Assembly (NCBI RefSeq): GCF_900601905.1
Contig: NZ_UWFA01000131.1
Location: 146,385-210,384, forward strand
Direction: 5' to 3'
Length of the DNA stretch: 64,000 bases
Origin: Pseudomonas viridiflava
GTDB lineage: Bacteria > Pseudomonadota > Gammaproteobacteria > Pseudomonadales > Pseudomonadaceae
Shown: piece after piece, positions 28,887-38,612 of the stretch
Layout of the letters: the number at the start of each line of letters is the position of its first letter
How positions within the stretch are numbered: position 1 is the stretch's first letter
Translations under genes and position numbers: made by a program
The notes under the pieces: model-generated
The model's database searches: none
What the model was told of the DNA's origin: nothing
The model's input: only the letters and a program-made list of their open reading frames with translations

Positions 28887-29571
28887 CGCCCTGCCCTCCA
28901 TCCAGAGCAAACACCAGGTCTTTTTTCGCGGCGGCCACTTCAGCCGTAATGCGCCCTCTTACCCGGCGGTATTGCCGCTCAATGAACTCCATTGAAACAA
29001 CGGTGATATCCAGATTGCCGTGCATTCGTTCAGCGGCAAGATGCTGGGCCATGGCGGGCAGCCCGGTCGGCATGGGCATTTTTGACGAGAGGAAAACCGT
29101 GGTAATCATCGACTCGGAGTCCACGAAGCTGATATGCAGTGACAGCGATGTTTGATCCCGGTCTGGCCGCGAGTCCATTGCGTCCTGGTGCAGTGTCGTC
29201 AATCCAGCGGGACTGCCGGACGGGTCTGGTAGATTGGCCAGAAACGTCTGGAATTTCTTCAGCAAGGGTGCTGAGACCGTTGTCCCTAAGAGCGCAGGCA
29301 ACACGTGGTCCAGATGAACAGAAACCTGGCTGTCGTATGCATAGTGCTGACTGTCTTCACGCAGACTGAGCCAGCCAAACAGGGTCATCAGCTTTTTGCA
29401 CTGACCAATCCACGCTTCACAGTTGTCGTACTTCAAATAATTATCTGAAGTAGCCAATTGCATATACACACTTGAATTTATGACATCCTCCCTTCGCTGC
29501 CTGCCCACACTGGCTGCAAAAAAAACTACATGACCGGCGCTCACATAAGTACTACTCACTCCGTCATCCAT
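28879..29571 (-). CDS. Unrecognised protein, second member of a three-paralogue cassette
   Basis: No known family is evident for this 230-residue protein. Residues 10-60 (GHVVFFAASVGRQRREDVIN, then WIGQCKKLMTLFGW) and the middle (LPALLGTTVSAPLLKKFQTF) align with the first gene of the cassette, where LIGSAVAGPLSGKLLLGL is the matching part. The C-terminal half alternates beta-like strands (SLSLHISFVDSESMITTVFL, LDITVVSMEFIE) and ends in a basic helix RQYRRVRGRITAEVAAAKK. ATG 29571 has a GAGG site five bases ahead; an ATG at 29667 would add 32 residues and overlap the previous gene by 35 bases. It lacks an export signal. Confidence 0.72.
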   Translation of the reverse strand: MDDGVSSTYVSAGHVVFFAASVGRQRREDVINSSVYMQLATSDNYLKYDNCEAWIGQCKKLMTLFGWLSLREDSQHYAYDSQVSVHLDHVLPALLGTTVSAPLLKKFQTFLANLPDPSGSPAGLTTLHQDAMDSRPDRDQTSLSLHISFVDSESMITTVFLSSKMPMPTGLPAMAQHLAAERMHGNLDITVVSMEFIERQYRRVRGRITAEVAAAKKDLVFALDGGQGDE

Positions 29572-29632
29572 TACGGCCTCGCTTATCCATTTTGAAAACG
29601 GGCCGCCATAGAAGGCAGCCCTCCTGCATTGA

Positions 29633-30370
29633 CTATTTGATACTTGCAAACTCGGCAAGGACTTCATTAGTCAGATATTCATCAACCAGCCTTTCTGCTC
29701 GCTGCCAATGCCGACGATTTAATATCGTGGCGTTCTCACCTCGCTCAATCGTGACCGACGAAGTATTGAAATCCCAGAAAAGCACATTGGTTACATTTAA
29801 CTGAACCTTGAGTGTCACGATCGCCATTGCCAGCAGCACGTCTCCATCCACCGTCTCGACGCCGGAAACGATCGCGAAACTGACATCATTGAAGCGTTTG
29901 ACTGATCGCTGAAACAACTGAAGAGGTTCATCCTGCGACTTCAGGCTTTCAAACGCGCTGCCCACCAGACCCAGCAACAGCTTGCCGCTGAGCGGCCCCG
30001 CCACGGCGGAGCCAATCAAACGCGTGAGAATCTCCAGCCCAAGCTTGTCCATGGTCAGGCGAGTATCGGTCGCCTGGTACTCGCCAAAACGGGCACGGGT
30101 CGACGGAAATCCGCATATAGTCATCGCCCTCATGAACGTTTCGTACCACTCCACGTTTTTGCGACTGTGCCCCGCCTTGGTCATCGCATATTGAACGGCA
30201 TCGCAAACAATCTCTTTGTTGCGGCTCGACATGCCACCGGCGATAGACACCAGAACATTTTCAACCACAGCTGCGGTATCTTTACCGGCGTCGCCGTCTC
30301 CACGTACCAGCTCGCTCAGACGACTCATGCCGTTATCGATCAAACTCTCAGGCTGTTCTAAATAGTTCAT
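29633..30370 (-). CDS. Unrecognised protein, first member of a three-paralogue cassette
   Basis: This 245-residue protein opens the minus-strand cassette and has an AAAGGGA ribosome site ahead of ATG 30370. I recognise no family. Its features are an N-terminal helical part with ENVLVSIAGGMSSRNKEIVC, a hydrophobic helix-hairpin-like stretch at about 120-145 (LIGSAVAGPLSGKLLLGLVG), and a strand-rich part (VSFAIVSGVETVDGDVLLAM, AIVTLKVQLNVTNVLFWDFN). It ends in a helix with RRHWQRAERLVDEYL. The hydrophobic stretch is too short and mild for a clear transmembrane call but could be amphipathic. The two genes downstream are diverged copies of the same layout. The base composition is less GC-rich than the backbone. 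Confidence 0.75.
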   Translation of the reverse strand: MNYLEQPESLIDNGMSRLSELVRGDGDAGKDTAAVVENVLVSIAGGMSSRNKEIVCDAVQYAMTKAGHSRKNVEWYETFMRAMTICGFPSTRARFGEYQATDTRLTMDKLGLEILTRLIGSAVAGPLSGKLLLGLVGSAFESLKSQDEPLQLFQRSVKRFNDVSFAIVSGVETVDGDVLLAMAIVTLKVQLNVTNVLFWDFNTSSVTIERGENATILNRRHWQRAERLVDEYLTNEVLAEFASIK

Positions 30371-30910
30371 AAAATCCCTTTATCGACGAAGTCCGTCATG
30401 GACAACTAAAAACTAGCTCAACCTCACAATTGCGTCTACAGCACTGCACTGACAGCCCGCGAACGAAACTATCAACTTAACTCCCGGCGCGGGTTCGTCA
30501 GAAAAATCTCATGCAACATGAACAAAATGACAAACCCCAGCAAACATAAGGCGCACGGGTTAAAACAGCCAAACAACATCGCACGCCGACAATGACGTCA
30601 CCGAATTATCGGCCTGCTGATAACGAAGAACCAACACAGCTTGATTACCCGCTACTACCAGATTTAAGGAAAAACCTTACAGGAACTAGCGGATAGAGGG
30701 TGATGAAAACAACCATCGTCCCTTGGCGATAAGCACAGCCAATACGCGACAGCCTGGTATCCCGTTGCGCAATCAGCTCATGTGGGTCCAGTGGCTATTC
30801 ATGAGGCAAGGCGTTGCCAACATTCATAGCAGTGCTATGGAAGAGGCGGCAACGCGCCCTGGCGAAATCGGATGCTGCCCACTGAACAGCTCGAGAAACA
30901 GACGCCAGGC
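30371..30910. other. 540-base gap between the paralogue cassette and cobJ
   Basis: No gene is supported here. The left 300 bases are AT-rich and presumably hold the promoter of the leftward cassette, though I could not pick a convincing -35/-10 pair. The right part contains the nested palindrome listed separately and the 3' flank of cobJ. The open frames crossing 30723-30950 have no recognisable product. Confidence 0.6.
30808..30858. repeat. Nested palindrome downstream of cobJ
   Basis: An outer stem GCGTTGCC (30811-30818) / GGCAACGC (30848-30855) encloses a perfect inner hairpin CATAGC-AGT-GCTATG (30825-30839) with a symmetric internal loop. No T-tract follows on either strand. It could be a structured RNA, the cobJ transcript end or a relic of a mobile element. 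Confidence 0.6.
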
Positions 30911-32614
30911 TCAACCCGGCGCTTTTTCACCATACCAACGCGGCGTATAAACCCACTGACTCCCATCCGCGCGAGGAAAAGTGCAGGTGGTCGAAGAGCC
31001 AATCAGGACCATGGTGCGCATGTCCACCTGCTCTGCAGTGAGCTCGCCAAGGGTGATGATGCGCAGTGTTTGCCCTGGCCGACCAATGTCGCGGCCCAGT
31101 GTCACAGGCGTTTGAGGACTGCGGTGCTGGCGAACGATTTCCAGCGCGCGGCCCAGTTGCCATGGGCGCGAGCGGGAGATCGGGTTGTAGAAGGCCAGCG
31201 CCAGGTCCGCTTGCGAGGCAAGATCGAGGCGCTTTTCGATGATGTCCCATGGCTTGAGGTTGTCGGAAAGCGACATCACACAAAAGTCATGACCCAGCGG
31301 CGCGCCTGCCTGAGCAGCTGTTGCCAGGGACGCGGAGACGCCCGGGAGAATTTCCAGCTCGACGTTATGCCACTCGGCGTTGCTGGATTCGTGCAGGGCT
31401 TCGAGCACCGCCGAGGCCATGGCGAACACGCCGGGGTCGCCGGACGAAACCACCACCACCGAACGCCCGGACGCCGCCAGCTCGAAGGCATGACGGGCGC
31501 GCTGCATCTCTTCGCGGTTGTCGGTGCAGTGCATGACCTGATCGGCACGAAACGGCCCGGCCATGCGCACGTAAGTCTCGTAGCCGAGTATGTCATTGGC
31601 CCTCGCCAGTTCGGCCTTGACCGCTGGCACCATCAGCTCCGCAGCGCCGGGGCCGAGACCGATGACGGCGAGCCTGCCGCGTGCCTTGCCGAGCTGCTGA
31701 ATATCCAGTGGTGCAGGGGCCACCGCGATTGCCAGGGCGTCATTGACGTGGATCGGCGGCAGCAATTGCGGCACTGCCACCGCGGCCATTTGCAACGCAG
31801 AAGCGGTGGCAACAAAGCGCAGCGGCACTTGCAGCTCATTGGCCGCCTGATGCAGCAAGGGCTCGGCCATCTGTGAATCAGCCGCCAGCAGACACGCCAG
31901 AGATTGCACCGCAATACCTGCGTCGTGCAGCGCGGTGCGCACCCGAGCGCTCAACTCGGCGTCAATCTCGGTAACCGCTACCGCCACGCTGCGCGGGTAG
32001 ATCAGCAATTCATTGGCCGATGGCTTGCGCTCGGCACAGCTGACGTAAATCGCCCGTTGCGCGTGCTCGTCCTGCGGCAGTTGCGCCTGAGCCAGCCAGG
32101 GCGCAGCGCCTTCAATGCGCACACTTTCTCCGGACAGCAAATCGGAAACGAAGCGTTTGCCCGTTTCCAGATCGCCCAGGGCATAGCCGGTTGGCGGGTT
32201 GAGCAGACAGGTACCAAAACGCAATTCACCGCTGGTGGTGATCGCCGGGGCGACCCCTAGCCCGGCAGCAATTTCTCGCGCCATGACGTTAACGCCGCCC
32301 AGACCACCGAGCAGCGGCACCACAGCGCTGCCATCTTCGGCGACGGCCAGCACGGCAGGCTCTGCGCCTTTTTCCAGCAACAGAGGCGCGAGGGTCCGAA
32401 TCACGATACCTGCAGCACACAGGGCAATGATTGGCGTGTTCTGCTGATAAAGCTGACGCAGCGTGGTGCCGAATTCGCTGTAGCTGCGATCTGCACCCTG
32501 CACCCGGTCAGTCAGGCCATAAACCAGGGATTGCGGGTACAACTGCTGAATGCGCCGCGCGGTGCTCAGGCTGCCATTGCCGAGAATAACGATGGCCGGG
32601 ATGTCAGGCGCCAT
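30911..32614 (-). CDS. cobJ: CbiG-CobJ fusion, precorrin-3B C17-methyltransferase
   Basis: This 567-residue protein joins a CbiG-like domain (about 1-310) to a SAM-dependent C17-methyltransferase of the CobJ family (about 315-567). The methyltransferase begins LAVIGLGPGAAELMVPAV, has VVVVSSGDPGVFAMAS and ends with RIITLGELTAEQVDMRTMVL. In the aerobic corrin pathway CobJ contracts the ring. CbiG opens the lactone in the anaerobic route, and its role in such fusions is unclear. The ATG at 32614 overlaps the cobI stop (TGATG); a start four codons earlier is also open. It is the last gene of the leftward cobG-H-I-J operon. Confidence 0.94.
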   Translation of the reverse strand: MAPDIPAIVILGNGSLSTARRIQQLYPQSLVYGLTDRVQGADRSYSEFGTTLRQLYQQNTPIIALCAAGIVIRTLAPLLLEKGAEPAVLAVAEDGSAVVPLLGGLGGVNVMAREIAAGLGVAPAITTSGELRFGTCLLNPPTGYALGDLETGKRFVSDLLSGESVRIEGAAPWLAQAQLPQDEHAQRAIYVSCAERKPSANELLIYPRSVAVAVTEIDAELSARVRTALHDAGIAVQSLACLLAADSQMAEPLLHQAANELQVPLRFVATASALQMAAVAVPQLLPPIHVNDALAIAVAPAPLDIQQLGKARGRLAVIGLGPGAAELMVPAVKAELARANDILGYETYVRMAGPFRADQVMHCTDNREEMQRARHAFELAASGRSVVVVSSGDPGVFAMASAVLEALHESSNAEWHNVELEILPGVSASLATAAQAGAPLGHDFCVMSLSDNLKPWDIIEKRLDLASQADLALAFYNPISRSRPWQLGRALEIVRQHRSPQTPVTLGRDIGRPGQTLRIITLGELTAEQVDMRTMVLIGSSTTCTFPRADGSQWVYTPRWYGEKAPG

Positions 32615-33348
32615 CAGCCTTGCCACCTTTCGCCGGGAACAATGATCAGCGAAAAATACGGCGACGACATCGGCACTACCTCGTCCAACGGAACGATTTT
32701 CTGGTTGGCCATGGTGGCGCGCTCAACGTAGAGCGCCCGCCCTGCCAGACCCAGTTCTTCCAGAACCAGACGAACCTTGGGGAAGTTGCGGCCCAGCTTC
32801 ATGATCACGGCCGCATCCGCATCGGCCAGTTTGCGCTTGAGTTCGTCGTGGGACAGCACACCCGACAACACCGACAGGCTCTGATTGCGATACACCAACG
32901 GCGCGCCGAGCACTGAAGCGCCGCCGAGCATCGAACAGACCCCCGGCACCACTTCAGCCTCGTATTGATCAGCAAGGCGGTCGTGCAGATACATGTAAGA
33001 ACCGTAAAAGAACGGGTCGCCTTCACAGATCACCGCCACATCACGCCCGGCGTCCAGGTGCGCTGCAACATCGACACTGGATGCGTCGTAAAAATCGCTG
33101 ATGACTTTTTCGTAGGACATCGGCGCAGGCAACGCTTCGGTGGTCACCGGATAAACCAGTGGCATCAAGGTTTGCGCGTCTTGCAGATGGCCTTCGATGA
33201 TGCCAAAAGCGTTGCCCTTCTTGCCCTTGGCAACGAAGTAGGCGATCACCGGTGACTCACGCAACAGGCGCAGGGCCTTGACGGTGATCAGCTCCGGGTC
33301 TCCGGGCCCGACGCCCAGGCCAATCAATCGACCGCGTGCCTGCATCAT
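32614..33348 (-). CDS. cobI: Precorrin-2 C20-methyltransferase CobI
   Basis: This 244-residue SAM enzyme methylates C20 of precorrin-2. It has the methyltransferase signature [20 protein letters not shown], the [16 protein letters not shown] motif and [20 protein letters not shown]. The gene begins with two ATG codons (33348, 33345) that overlap the cobH stop, and its own stop overlaps cobJ, so translation of the operon is tightly coupled. Confidence 0.96.
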   Translation of the reverse strand: MMQARGRLIGLGVGPGDPELITVKALRLLRESPVIAYFVAKGKKGNAFGIIEGHLQDAQTLMPLVYPVTTEALPAPMSYEKVISDFYDASSVDVAAHLDAGRDVAVICEGDPFFYGSYMYLHDRLADQYEAEVVPGVCSMLGGASVLGAPLVYRNQSLSVLSGVLSHDELKRKLADADAAVIMKLGRNFPKVRLVLEELGLAGRALYVERATMANQKIVPLDEVVPMSSPYFSLIIVPGERWQG

Positions 33349-33971
33349 TCGATCTCCGTGGCCAGTGCGTTGACCGCCGCCACCGCCATGGCGCTGCCAC
33401 CGCGACGGCCCTGCATGATCACGAACGGCACGCCGCGGCTGTCAGCGGCGAGCATTGCCTTGGATTCGGCGGCGCCGACGAAGCCCACCGGAAAGCCGAG
33501 GATCAAGGCCGGTTTCGGCGCCCCGGCATCGAGCATTTCCAGCAGATAAAACAACGCCGTCGGTGCATTGCCGATTACCACCACACTGCCTTCCAGATGC
33601 GGCCGCCACAGCTCCAGCGCCACTGCAGAACGGGTATTGCCCAGTTCCAGGGCCATTTCCCGTACGCCTTCATCATGCAGCGTGCAGATAATCTGATTGT
33701 TGGCGGGCAGCCGCGTGCGAGTAATGCCTTCGGAAACCATGCGCGCATCGCAGAGAATCGGCGCACCGGCGGCCAACGCATCGCGCCCGGCCTTGCCTGC
33801 GCCTTCCGAAAAGCGCAAATCTTCGATGACCTCGACCATGCCGCAGGCGTGAATCACGCGCACGGCGAGCTTTTCCAGGTCGGCCGGGATCGTATCCAGA
33901 CGCGCTTCCGCACGAATGATCGAGAAGGAGTTGCGATAAATCTCCTGACCATCGCGGATGTAATCAATCAT
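33345..33971 (-). CDS. cobH: Precorrin-8X methylmutase CobH
   Basis: This 208-residue enzyme moves the C11 methyl group of precorrin-8X to C12, giving hydrogenobyrinate. The catalytic histidine is in [13 protein letters not shown] (about His41). The family motif [20 protein letters not shown] and a C-terminal [17 protein letters not shown] are present. It overlaps cobG by eight bases and cobI by four. Confidence 0.96.
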   Translation of the reverse strand: MIDYIRDGQEIYRNSFSIIRAEARLDTIPADLEKLAVRVIHACGMVEVIEDLRFSEGAGKAGRDALAAGAPILCDARMVSEGITRTRLPANNQIICTLHDEGVREMALELGNTRSAVALELWRPHLEGSVVVIGNAPTALFYLLEMLDAGAPKPALILGFPVGFVGAAESKAMLAADSRGVPFVIMQGRRGGSAMAVAAVNALATEIE

Positions 33972-35394
33972 GGGTGTTGCTCCGTGAGTCGGCGATCAAT
34001 AACGCGCCGGCTGCTTCAATAGTGAGGTCACGCGCTTGCAGGGCACCAAAACCGGGCTGGCCTGCATCGCGAAAATAAAGGTCGTAATGGCCGGGGGAAA
34101 CCGCCAGCAACGTCACGGCAGCCAGATGCGCCGCCGCGCACGAACGCTTGCAGGCCGACAGATGCACTGCCCGGCTGATCCCGCTGCGCTGCAAGTGCCC
34201 CGCCAACAAGCGCGCATCGGCCTTGGTATCGGCCTGGCCTTTGGCGCAATCGGGGGAGCCGGTGCAGGCGATGATCTGCGCCAAGGGTAGCTCAGCCGAA
34301 CACAGCAACCCTGCCGTTTGCAGCCCCGACAGCACCTGCTGCGCCTGCCCGGCCGGGACATTAGGCAACAACAGGCTTTGCCAGGGCGTGAGGCGCAGGC
34401 TGCCATCGCCGAAATCAACGGCCAGTTGCGCAATAGCAGTCAGCATCGTCGGGTTAAGACGTCCCAGAGGGACGACGCCACCGACCGCGACGTTGTCAGG
34501 TTCATGCTGTGGATAAATCCCGATGTGCTGATGGGCGACAATCGCTGGCCGTTGCCAGCGGGTCACTTTCTGATCAGCACGCAAAGGGAAGCCCAGACGC
34601 ATCTGCAACTGTTGCAACATCTGCTCCGGCGACTGCTCGGCCAACAGGTGGCGCATGCGCACCTGCTCTGGGCGTGCAATGTCGAGAAACAGCTCCAGCA
34701 CCGCTAACACCAGCTCCAGCCCTTTTGCCACCGGGACCGCCGCCAAGGGCGAGTCATCCGCCGGGCAACCGGCCAGTCCAAAGCCCAGCAAGACTTCACC
34801 GTCGATGTTCATGGCCGACAGCCAAAGATCGTGGGGGTGTTGCAGCATCACCAGTCCTTCGCCGCCATCCAGCGACAGGGCGAACTTGGGTGACAGATCA
34901 TGAAAGCGCGGGTTGTTTTCCAGTGCCGCCAGGATCTGCGCCGCCAGCGGACGCACATCCAGCAGCATTTGCGGGTCCAGGCCTGCCGTCGGGCTGAGCA
35001 TCAGGTTGCGCACATCATCACTGTCGGGATTGTTCGGGCCAAGCCCGGCCGCCAGCAAGCTATCAATCAGGCCGTCCTGCTCAGCGCCGATCCCGCGAAT
35101 CTGCAGATTGGCCCGGTTGGTGACTTCAATCACACCCTGGGCATAGCGCTGCGCCGCCAGGGCCACGGCCTGCGCCTGGCCCGAGGTGATCGAACCACCC
35201 GCCAGCTTGATCCGACAGATACCGCCGTCCAGCGCCGGGACGATACGCAACAACCCCGGACAGGCCGAGGGGCGTAGCGATGCGGTTGGCGTGCGAGCGG
35301 ACTTCTGCTCGGTCAATGGATCACCGTCAATTAGGTCTGAATGGACACGTTGTGCCCGATGGCGCGGTATTATGCCTGCTTTGTCCGCAGGCAT
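33964..35394 (-). CDS. cobG: Precorrin-3B synthase CobG
   Basis: This roughly 476-residue protein belongs to the nitrite/sulfite reductase-like family and uses oxygen to make precorrin-3B, which marks the aerobic cobalamin route. The Fe-S ligands are in ACTGSPDCAKGQ and SACKRSCAAAH, and the front has GICRIKLAGGSITSGQAQAV. The frame is open to 35493, but that would overlap cobL on the other strand. ATG 35394 is chosen; a TTG at 35316 with GGTGATCC ahead of it is an alternative. It heads the leftward operon, divergent from cobL with about 40 bases between the chosen starts. Confidence 0.9.
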   Translation of the reverse strand: MPADKAGIIPRHRAQRVHSDLIDGDPLTEQKSARTPTASLRPSACPGLLRIVPALDGGICRIKLAGGSITSGQAQAVALAAQRYAQGVIEVTNRANLQIRGIGAEQDGLIDSLLAAGLGPNNPDSDDVRNLMLSPTAGLDPQMLLDVRPLAAQILAALENNPRFHDLSPKFALSLDGGEGLVMLQHPHDLWLSAMNIDGEVLLGFGLAGCPADDSPLAAVPVAKGLELVLAVLELFLDIARPEQVRMRHLLAEQSPEQMLQQLQMRLGFPLRADQKVTRWQRPAIVAHQHIGIYPQHEPDNVAVGGVVPLGRLNPTMLTAIAQLAVDFGDGSLRLTPWQSLLLPNVPAGQAQQVLSGLQTAGLLCSAELPLAQIIACTGSPDCAKGQADTKADARLLAGHLQRSGISRAVHLSACKRSCAAAHLAAVTLLAVSPGHYDLYFRDAGQPGFGALQARDLTIEAAGALLIADSRSNTHD

Positions 35395-35434
35395 GAAAAG
35401 CCGCTCTGTCGGAAGATCGGATTGAGGTATGCAA

Positions 35435-36637
35435 ATGTCGCCCTGGCTGACAGTCGTGGGAATCGGTGAAGACGGGTACAAAGGTCTGGGCAAGAACGCC
35501 CGGCACGCGCTCTTGCGTGCCGATCAGGTGTTTGGCGGCCCACGGCAGCTGGATTTGCTGCCACCGTGCATCAAGGCCGAACGCCGCGCCTGGCCCAGGC
35601 CTTTTTCCCTTAACCCGGTTGTCGAACAGCGCGGCGCCGAAGTGTGCGTACTGGCCAGCGGCGACCCAATGCTGTTTGGCGTCGGCGCCAGCCTGACGCG
35701 TGTGGTCGCGATCGAAGAAATGCTGATTCTGCCTGCGCCCTCCTCCTATTCATTGGCGGCGGCACGAATGGGCTGGCCGCTGCAGGACGTCGTCACCTTG
35801 TCAGTCGTCGCCCGGCCACTGGCGGCGTTGAATGCGCAATTCCATCATGGCGTGCGTCTGTTGGTATTGAGCAACGACGGCAGCAGCCCGGCAGCGATTG
35901 CCGGTTTGTTGCGCGAACGGGGTTTCGGACCGAGCCACATGACCGTGCTGGAGCATCTGGGTGGCAACACCGAGCGGCGCATCGACGGGCTGGCCAGCGG
36001 CTGGGCCAACCCGGACATTGCCGCCCTGAACCTGATTGCCATCGATTGCCGGGCCGATGCCAACGCTCTGCGCCTGTCCCCGCTGGCGGGTCTGCCTGAC
36101 GAAGCCTTTGAACATGACGGCCAACTGACCAAGCGTGACGTGCGCGCCATCACCCTGGCGCGTCTGGCGCCGGTGCCGGGCGAACTGTTGTGGGATGTGG
36201 GCGCTGGCTGCGGCTCCATTGGCATCGAGTGGATGCGCGCTCACCCCACCTGTCGCGCCCTGGCCATTGAAGCTGATGAGGGCCGTCAGCAACTGATCGA
36301 ATTCAACCGCGATGCGCTGGGCGTGCCGGGCCTGCAACTGGTACGAGGCAGTGCGCCTCAGGCCTTGAGCGGGCTGGAACAGCCGGACGCGATTTTCATC
36401 GGTGGCGGCGTGACCCGCCCCGGTGTGCTGGAGGCGTGCTGGCATCAATTGCGTTCGGGCGGACGCTTGGTCGCCAACGCCGTGACCCTGCAAAGCGAAG
36501 CCGCGCTGATGGCCTGGCGCGATGTGCACGGCGGTGAGCTGACGCGCATTCATATCGCCCATGCCAAGCCCCTCGGCGAGTTTGATACCTGGCGCCAGGC
36601 CTTGCCGATCACCCTGCTGGAAGTGGTCAAACCCTGA
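35435..36637 (+). CDS. cobL: Precorrin-6Y C5,15-methyltransferase CobL
   Basis: This 400-residue enzyme methylates precorrin-6Y at C5 and C15 and removes CO2. The N-terminal CbiE-like half opens [17 protein letters not shown]. The C-terminal CbiT-like half has the SAM loop [18 protein letters not shown] and [16 protein letters not shown]. Of two near ATGs, 35435 is chosen because the GAGG site is seven bases before it and only one base before 35429. The stop shares an A with the cbiD start (TGATG). Confidence 0.95.
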   Translation: MSPWLTVVGIGEDGYKGLGKNARHALLRADQVFGGPRQLDLLPPCIKAERRAWPRPFSLNPVVEQRGAEVCVLASGDPMLFGVGASLTRVVAIEEMLILPAPSSYSLAAARMGWPLQDVVTLSVVARPLAALNAQFHHGVRLLVLSNDGSSPAAIAGLLRERGFGPSHMTVLEHLGGNTERRIDGLASGWANPDIAALNLIAIDCRADANALRLSPLAGLPDEAFEHDGQLTKRDVRAITLARLAPVPGELLWDVGAGCGSIGIEWMRAHPTCRALAIEADEGRQQLIEFNRDALGVPGLQLVRGSAPQALSGLEQPDAIFIGGGVTRPGVLEACWHQLRSGGRLVANAVTLQSEAALMAWRDVHGGELTRIHIAHAKPLGEFDTWRQALPITLLEVVKP

Positions 36638-37734
36638 TGCGTAACGAAACCGCCGAACAACCCGCCCCGCTGCGCAGCGGCCTGACGACGGGCAGTTGCG
36701 CCACCGCGACCTGTCTGGCGGCGGCGCGGCTGTTGCTCGGTGGCGAGGTCAGCGATGCGGTTGAGATCGTCCTGCCCAAAGGTAAACAGGTGCAGATGCG
36801 CCTGGAATTCTGCCGATTGATTGCAGGCGGTGCCGAAGCGGGCACTATCAAGGACGCGGGCGACGACCCGGACGTGACTCACGGCGCGCTGGTGTTTACC
36901 AAAGTGCGCCTGCTGGAAATTCCCACAGTGACCTTCATTGCCGGTGCGGGCGTTGGCACCGTTACCCGGCCAGGGCTGGTACTGAAAGTCGGCGAACCGG
37001 CCATCAACCCGGTGCCGCGCATGATGATCATCGATCATCTGCAAAAGCTCGCGGACGAAACCGGCTACAGCGGTGGCTTTGAAGTCACGATCAGCGTTGA
37101 GGGCGGCGAGGCATTGGCCCTGAAAACCATGAACCCGCGTCTGGGCATTCTCGGCGGCCTGTCGATTCTGGGTACCAGCGGCATCGTTCGACCGTTCTCC
37201 TGCGCGGCCTACATCGCCTCGATCCACCAGGGTATCGACGTCGCCAAAACCAATGGCTATCAACACATCGCCGCCTGCACCGGCAACGCCAGCGAAGACA
37301 CCATGCGCCGCTACTACCATATGCCGGACATCGCCCTGATCGAAATGGGCGACTTTGTCGGCGCAGTGCTCAAACATCTGCGCAAGGTGCCGGTGGCGAA
37401 ACTGAGCATCTGCGGCGGGTTCGGCAAGATCAGCAAACTGGCCGCCAGACACATGGACCTGCACAGCCGTCACTCCAGCATCGACCTGCCGCAACTGGCA
37501 CTGTGGGCCGCCGATGGCGGGGCTGACGAAACCCTGCAACAGGCGATTCGCGAGGCCAACACCAGCCAGCAGGCATTGGCGATGTGCGCCGCCGAAGGCG
37601 TACCGTTGGGCGATATCGTTTGCCAGCATGCCCTGGACTTCGCCCGCAGCGTGGTGCCCGCGCAAGTAACAGTGGAAGTGTTCGCCATTGATCGCCAGGG
37701 CGGCATTGTCGGCACGGCAGGGGTTACATCGTGA
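36637..37734 (+). CDS. cbiD: Cobalt-precorrin-5B C1-methyltransferase CbiD
   Basis: This 365-residue enzyme adds the C1 methyl and releases the two-carbon fragment. It matches CbiD by [20 protein letters not shown] near the start, ITRPG-like [20 protein letters not shown] in the middle and [20 protein letters not shown] near the end. Presence of CbiD beside CobG means the oxygen-dependent pathway uses a CbiD-type methyltransferase in place of CobF, as in other pseudomonads. It overlaps cobL by one base and cobK by four. Confidence 0.95.
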   Translation: MRNETAEQPAPLRSGLTTGSCATATCLAAARLLLGGEVSDAVEIVLPKGKQVQMRLEFCRLIAGGAEAGTIKDAGDDPDVTHGALVFTKVRLLEIPTVTFIAGAGVGTVTRPGLVLKVGEPAINPVPRMMIIDHLQKLADETGYSGGFEVTISVEGGEALALKTMNPRLGILGGLSILGTSGIVRPFSCAAYIASIHQGIDVAKTNGYQHIAACTGNASEDTMRRYYHMPDIALIEMGDFVGAVLKHLRKVPVAKLSICGGFGKISKLAARHMDLHSRHSSIDLPQLALWAADGGADETLQQAIREANTSQQALAMCAAEGVPLGDIVCQHALDFARSVVPAQVTVEVFAIDRQGGIVGTAGVTS

Positions 37735-38468
37735 AACGGCTGTTATTGCTCGGCGGCGTCACGGATGCGCTGGCGATTGCCCGCACGCTTGGGCCGCAGC
37801 ACATCTACAGCTTGGCGGGCGTAGGCCGGGTGCCGACTGATCTGGTCTGTCAGGTAAAGGTTGGTGGCTATGGCGGCGCTGAAGGGCTGGCGCAGTTCAT
37901 CACCGAGCAAGGCATCGACTTGCTGGTGGATGCCACACACCCCTACGCCGCACAAATCAGCCACAACGCAGCCCTGGCATCGGTAATGGCGAAGGTCCCT
38001 TGCTGGGCGCTGCGTCGACCTGCGTGGCAGGCCGGCGCCAGGGATGACTGGCGTGAGGTGGAAAGCTGGGATGAGTTGATTCAAGCGCTCCAGCCCTTCA
38101 AACGGCCACTGTTCACCTTGGGTCGCGAGCCATTGCAGCATCTGGACGAAATTCCCGAACACCAGTTCTGGACCCTTCGGGCCCTGGAAAACACCTTGCG
38201 AGACGTGCCGCAACACCCGCGCTGCGAAGTCATCGGCGCCCGGGGGCCATTTCTGCTGGAAGACGAACGCGCACTGTTCCAACAGCGCACCATTGATGTG
38301 TTGATCAGCAAAAACAGCGGCGGCGATGCCACCGAGGCCAAGCTGGAAGTGGCGCGGGAGTTGAACGTTCCGGTGCTGATATTGAAAAGGCCATTGTTGC
38401 CGGACGTTGACCGGGAGTTTGATTCAAGTCAGGCGCTGCTTGCGGCGTTGGGCCAGAATCACCATTGA
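37731..38468 (+). CDS. cobK: Precorrin-6A reductase CobK
   Basis: This 245-residue enzyme reduces precorrin-6A with NADPH. It opens [20 protein letters not shown] and has [29 protein letters not shown] and a C-terminal [17 protein letters not shown], all CobK/CbiJ landmarks. Translation starts at a GTG that overlaps the cbiD stop (GTGA). It closes the rightward cob operon; a REP element follows. Confidence 0.94.
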   Translation: MKRLLLLGGVTDALAIARTLGPQHIYSLAGVGRVPTDLVCQVKVGGYGGAEGLAQFITEQGIDLLVDATHPYAAQISHNAALASVMAKVPCWALRRPAWQAGARDDWREVESWDELIQALQPFKRPLFTLGREPLQHLDEIPEHQFWTLRALENTLRDVPQHPRCEVIGARGPFLLEDERALFQQRTIDVLISKNSGGDATEAKLEVARELNVPVLILKRPLLPDVDREFDSSQALLAALGQNHH

Positions 38469-38487
38469 CCTGTGAACACGATTGACT

Positions 38488-38580
38488 AGATGGGAGCGGA
38501 GCTTGCCCGCGATAAGAGCGCCGCAGGTTCCGGTCAGATCGCGTACAACCTTATCGCGGGCAAGCACCGATCCCACAGGG
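38488..38580. repeat. REP palindrome pair after cobK
   Basis: The arms GCTTGCCCGCGATAAG and CTTATCGCGGGCAAGC frame a short centre. The outer parts have several mismatches (GGAGCGGAG against CACCGATCCC), so this copy is decaying. Confidence 0.85.
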
Positions 38581-38612
38581 TTTCGGGCAATTGCGCCTAT
38601 TGGAGATTTTTA

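Noticed and set aside
30808..30858. Integron attC site
   Set aside because: The palindrome lacks the GTTRRRY/RYYYAAC core pair and there is no integrase or cassette array.
30720..30910. Cobalamin riboswitch near cobJ
   Set aside because: A GCCACTGG-like string and a partial B12-box-like AGCCTGGTATCC occur, but the order and strand do not fit, and the region is downstream of cobJ, not upstream of a gene.
30872..31876. 334-residue plus-strand frame across the cobJ end
   Set aside because: It is antisense to the CbiG-CobJ fusion and has no recognisable motif or ribosome site.
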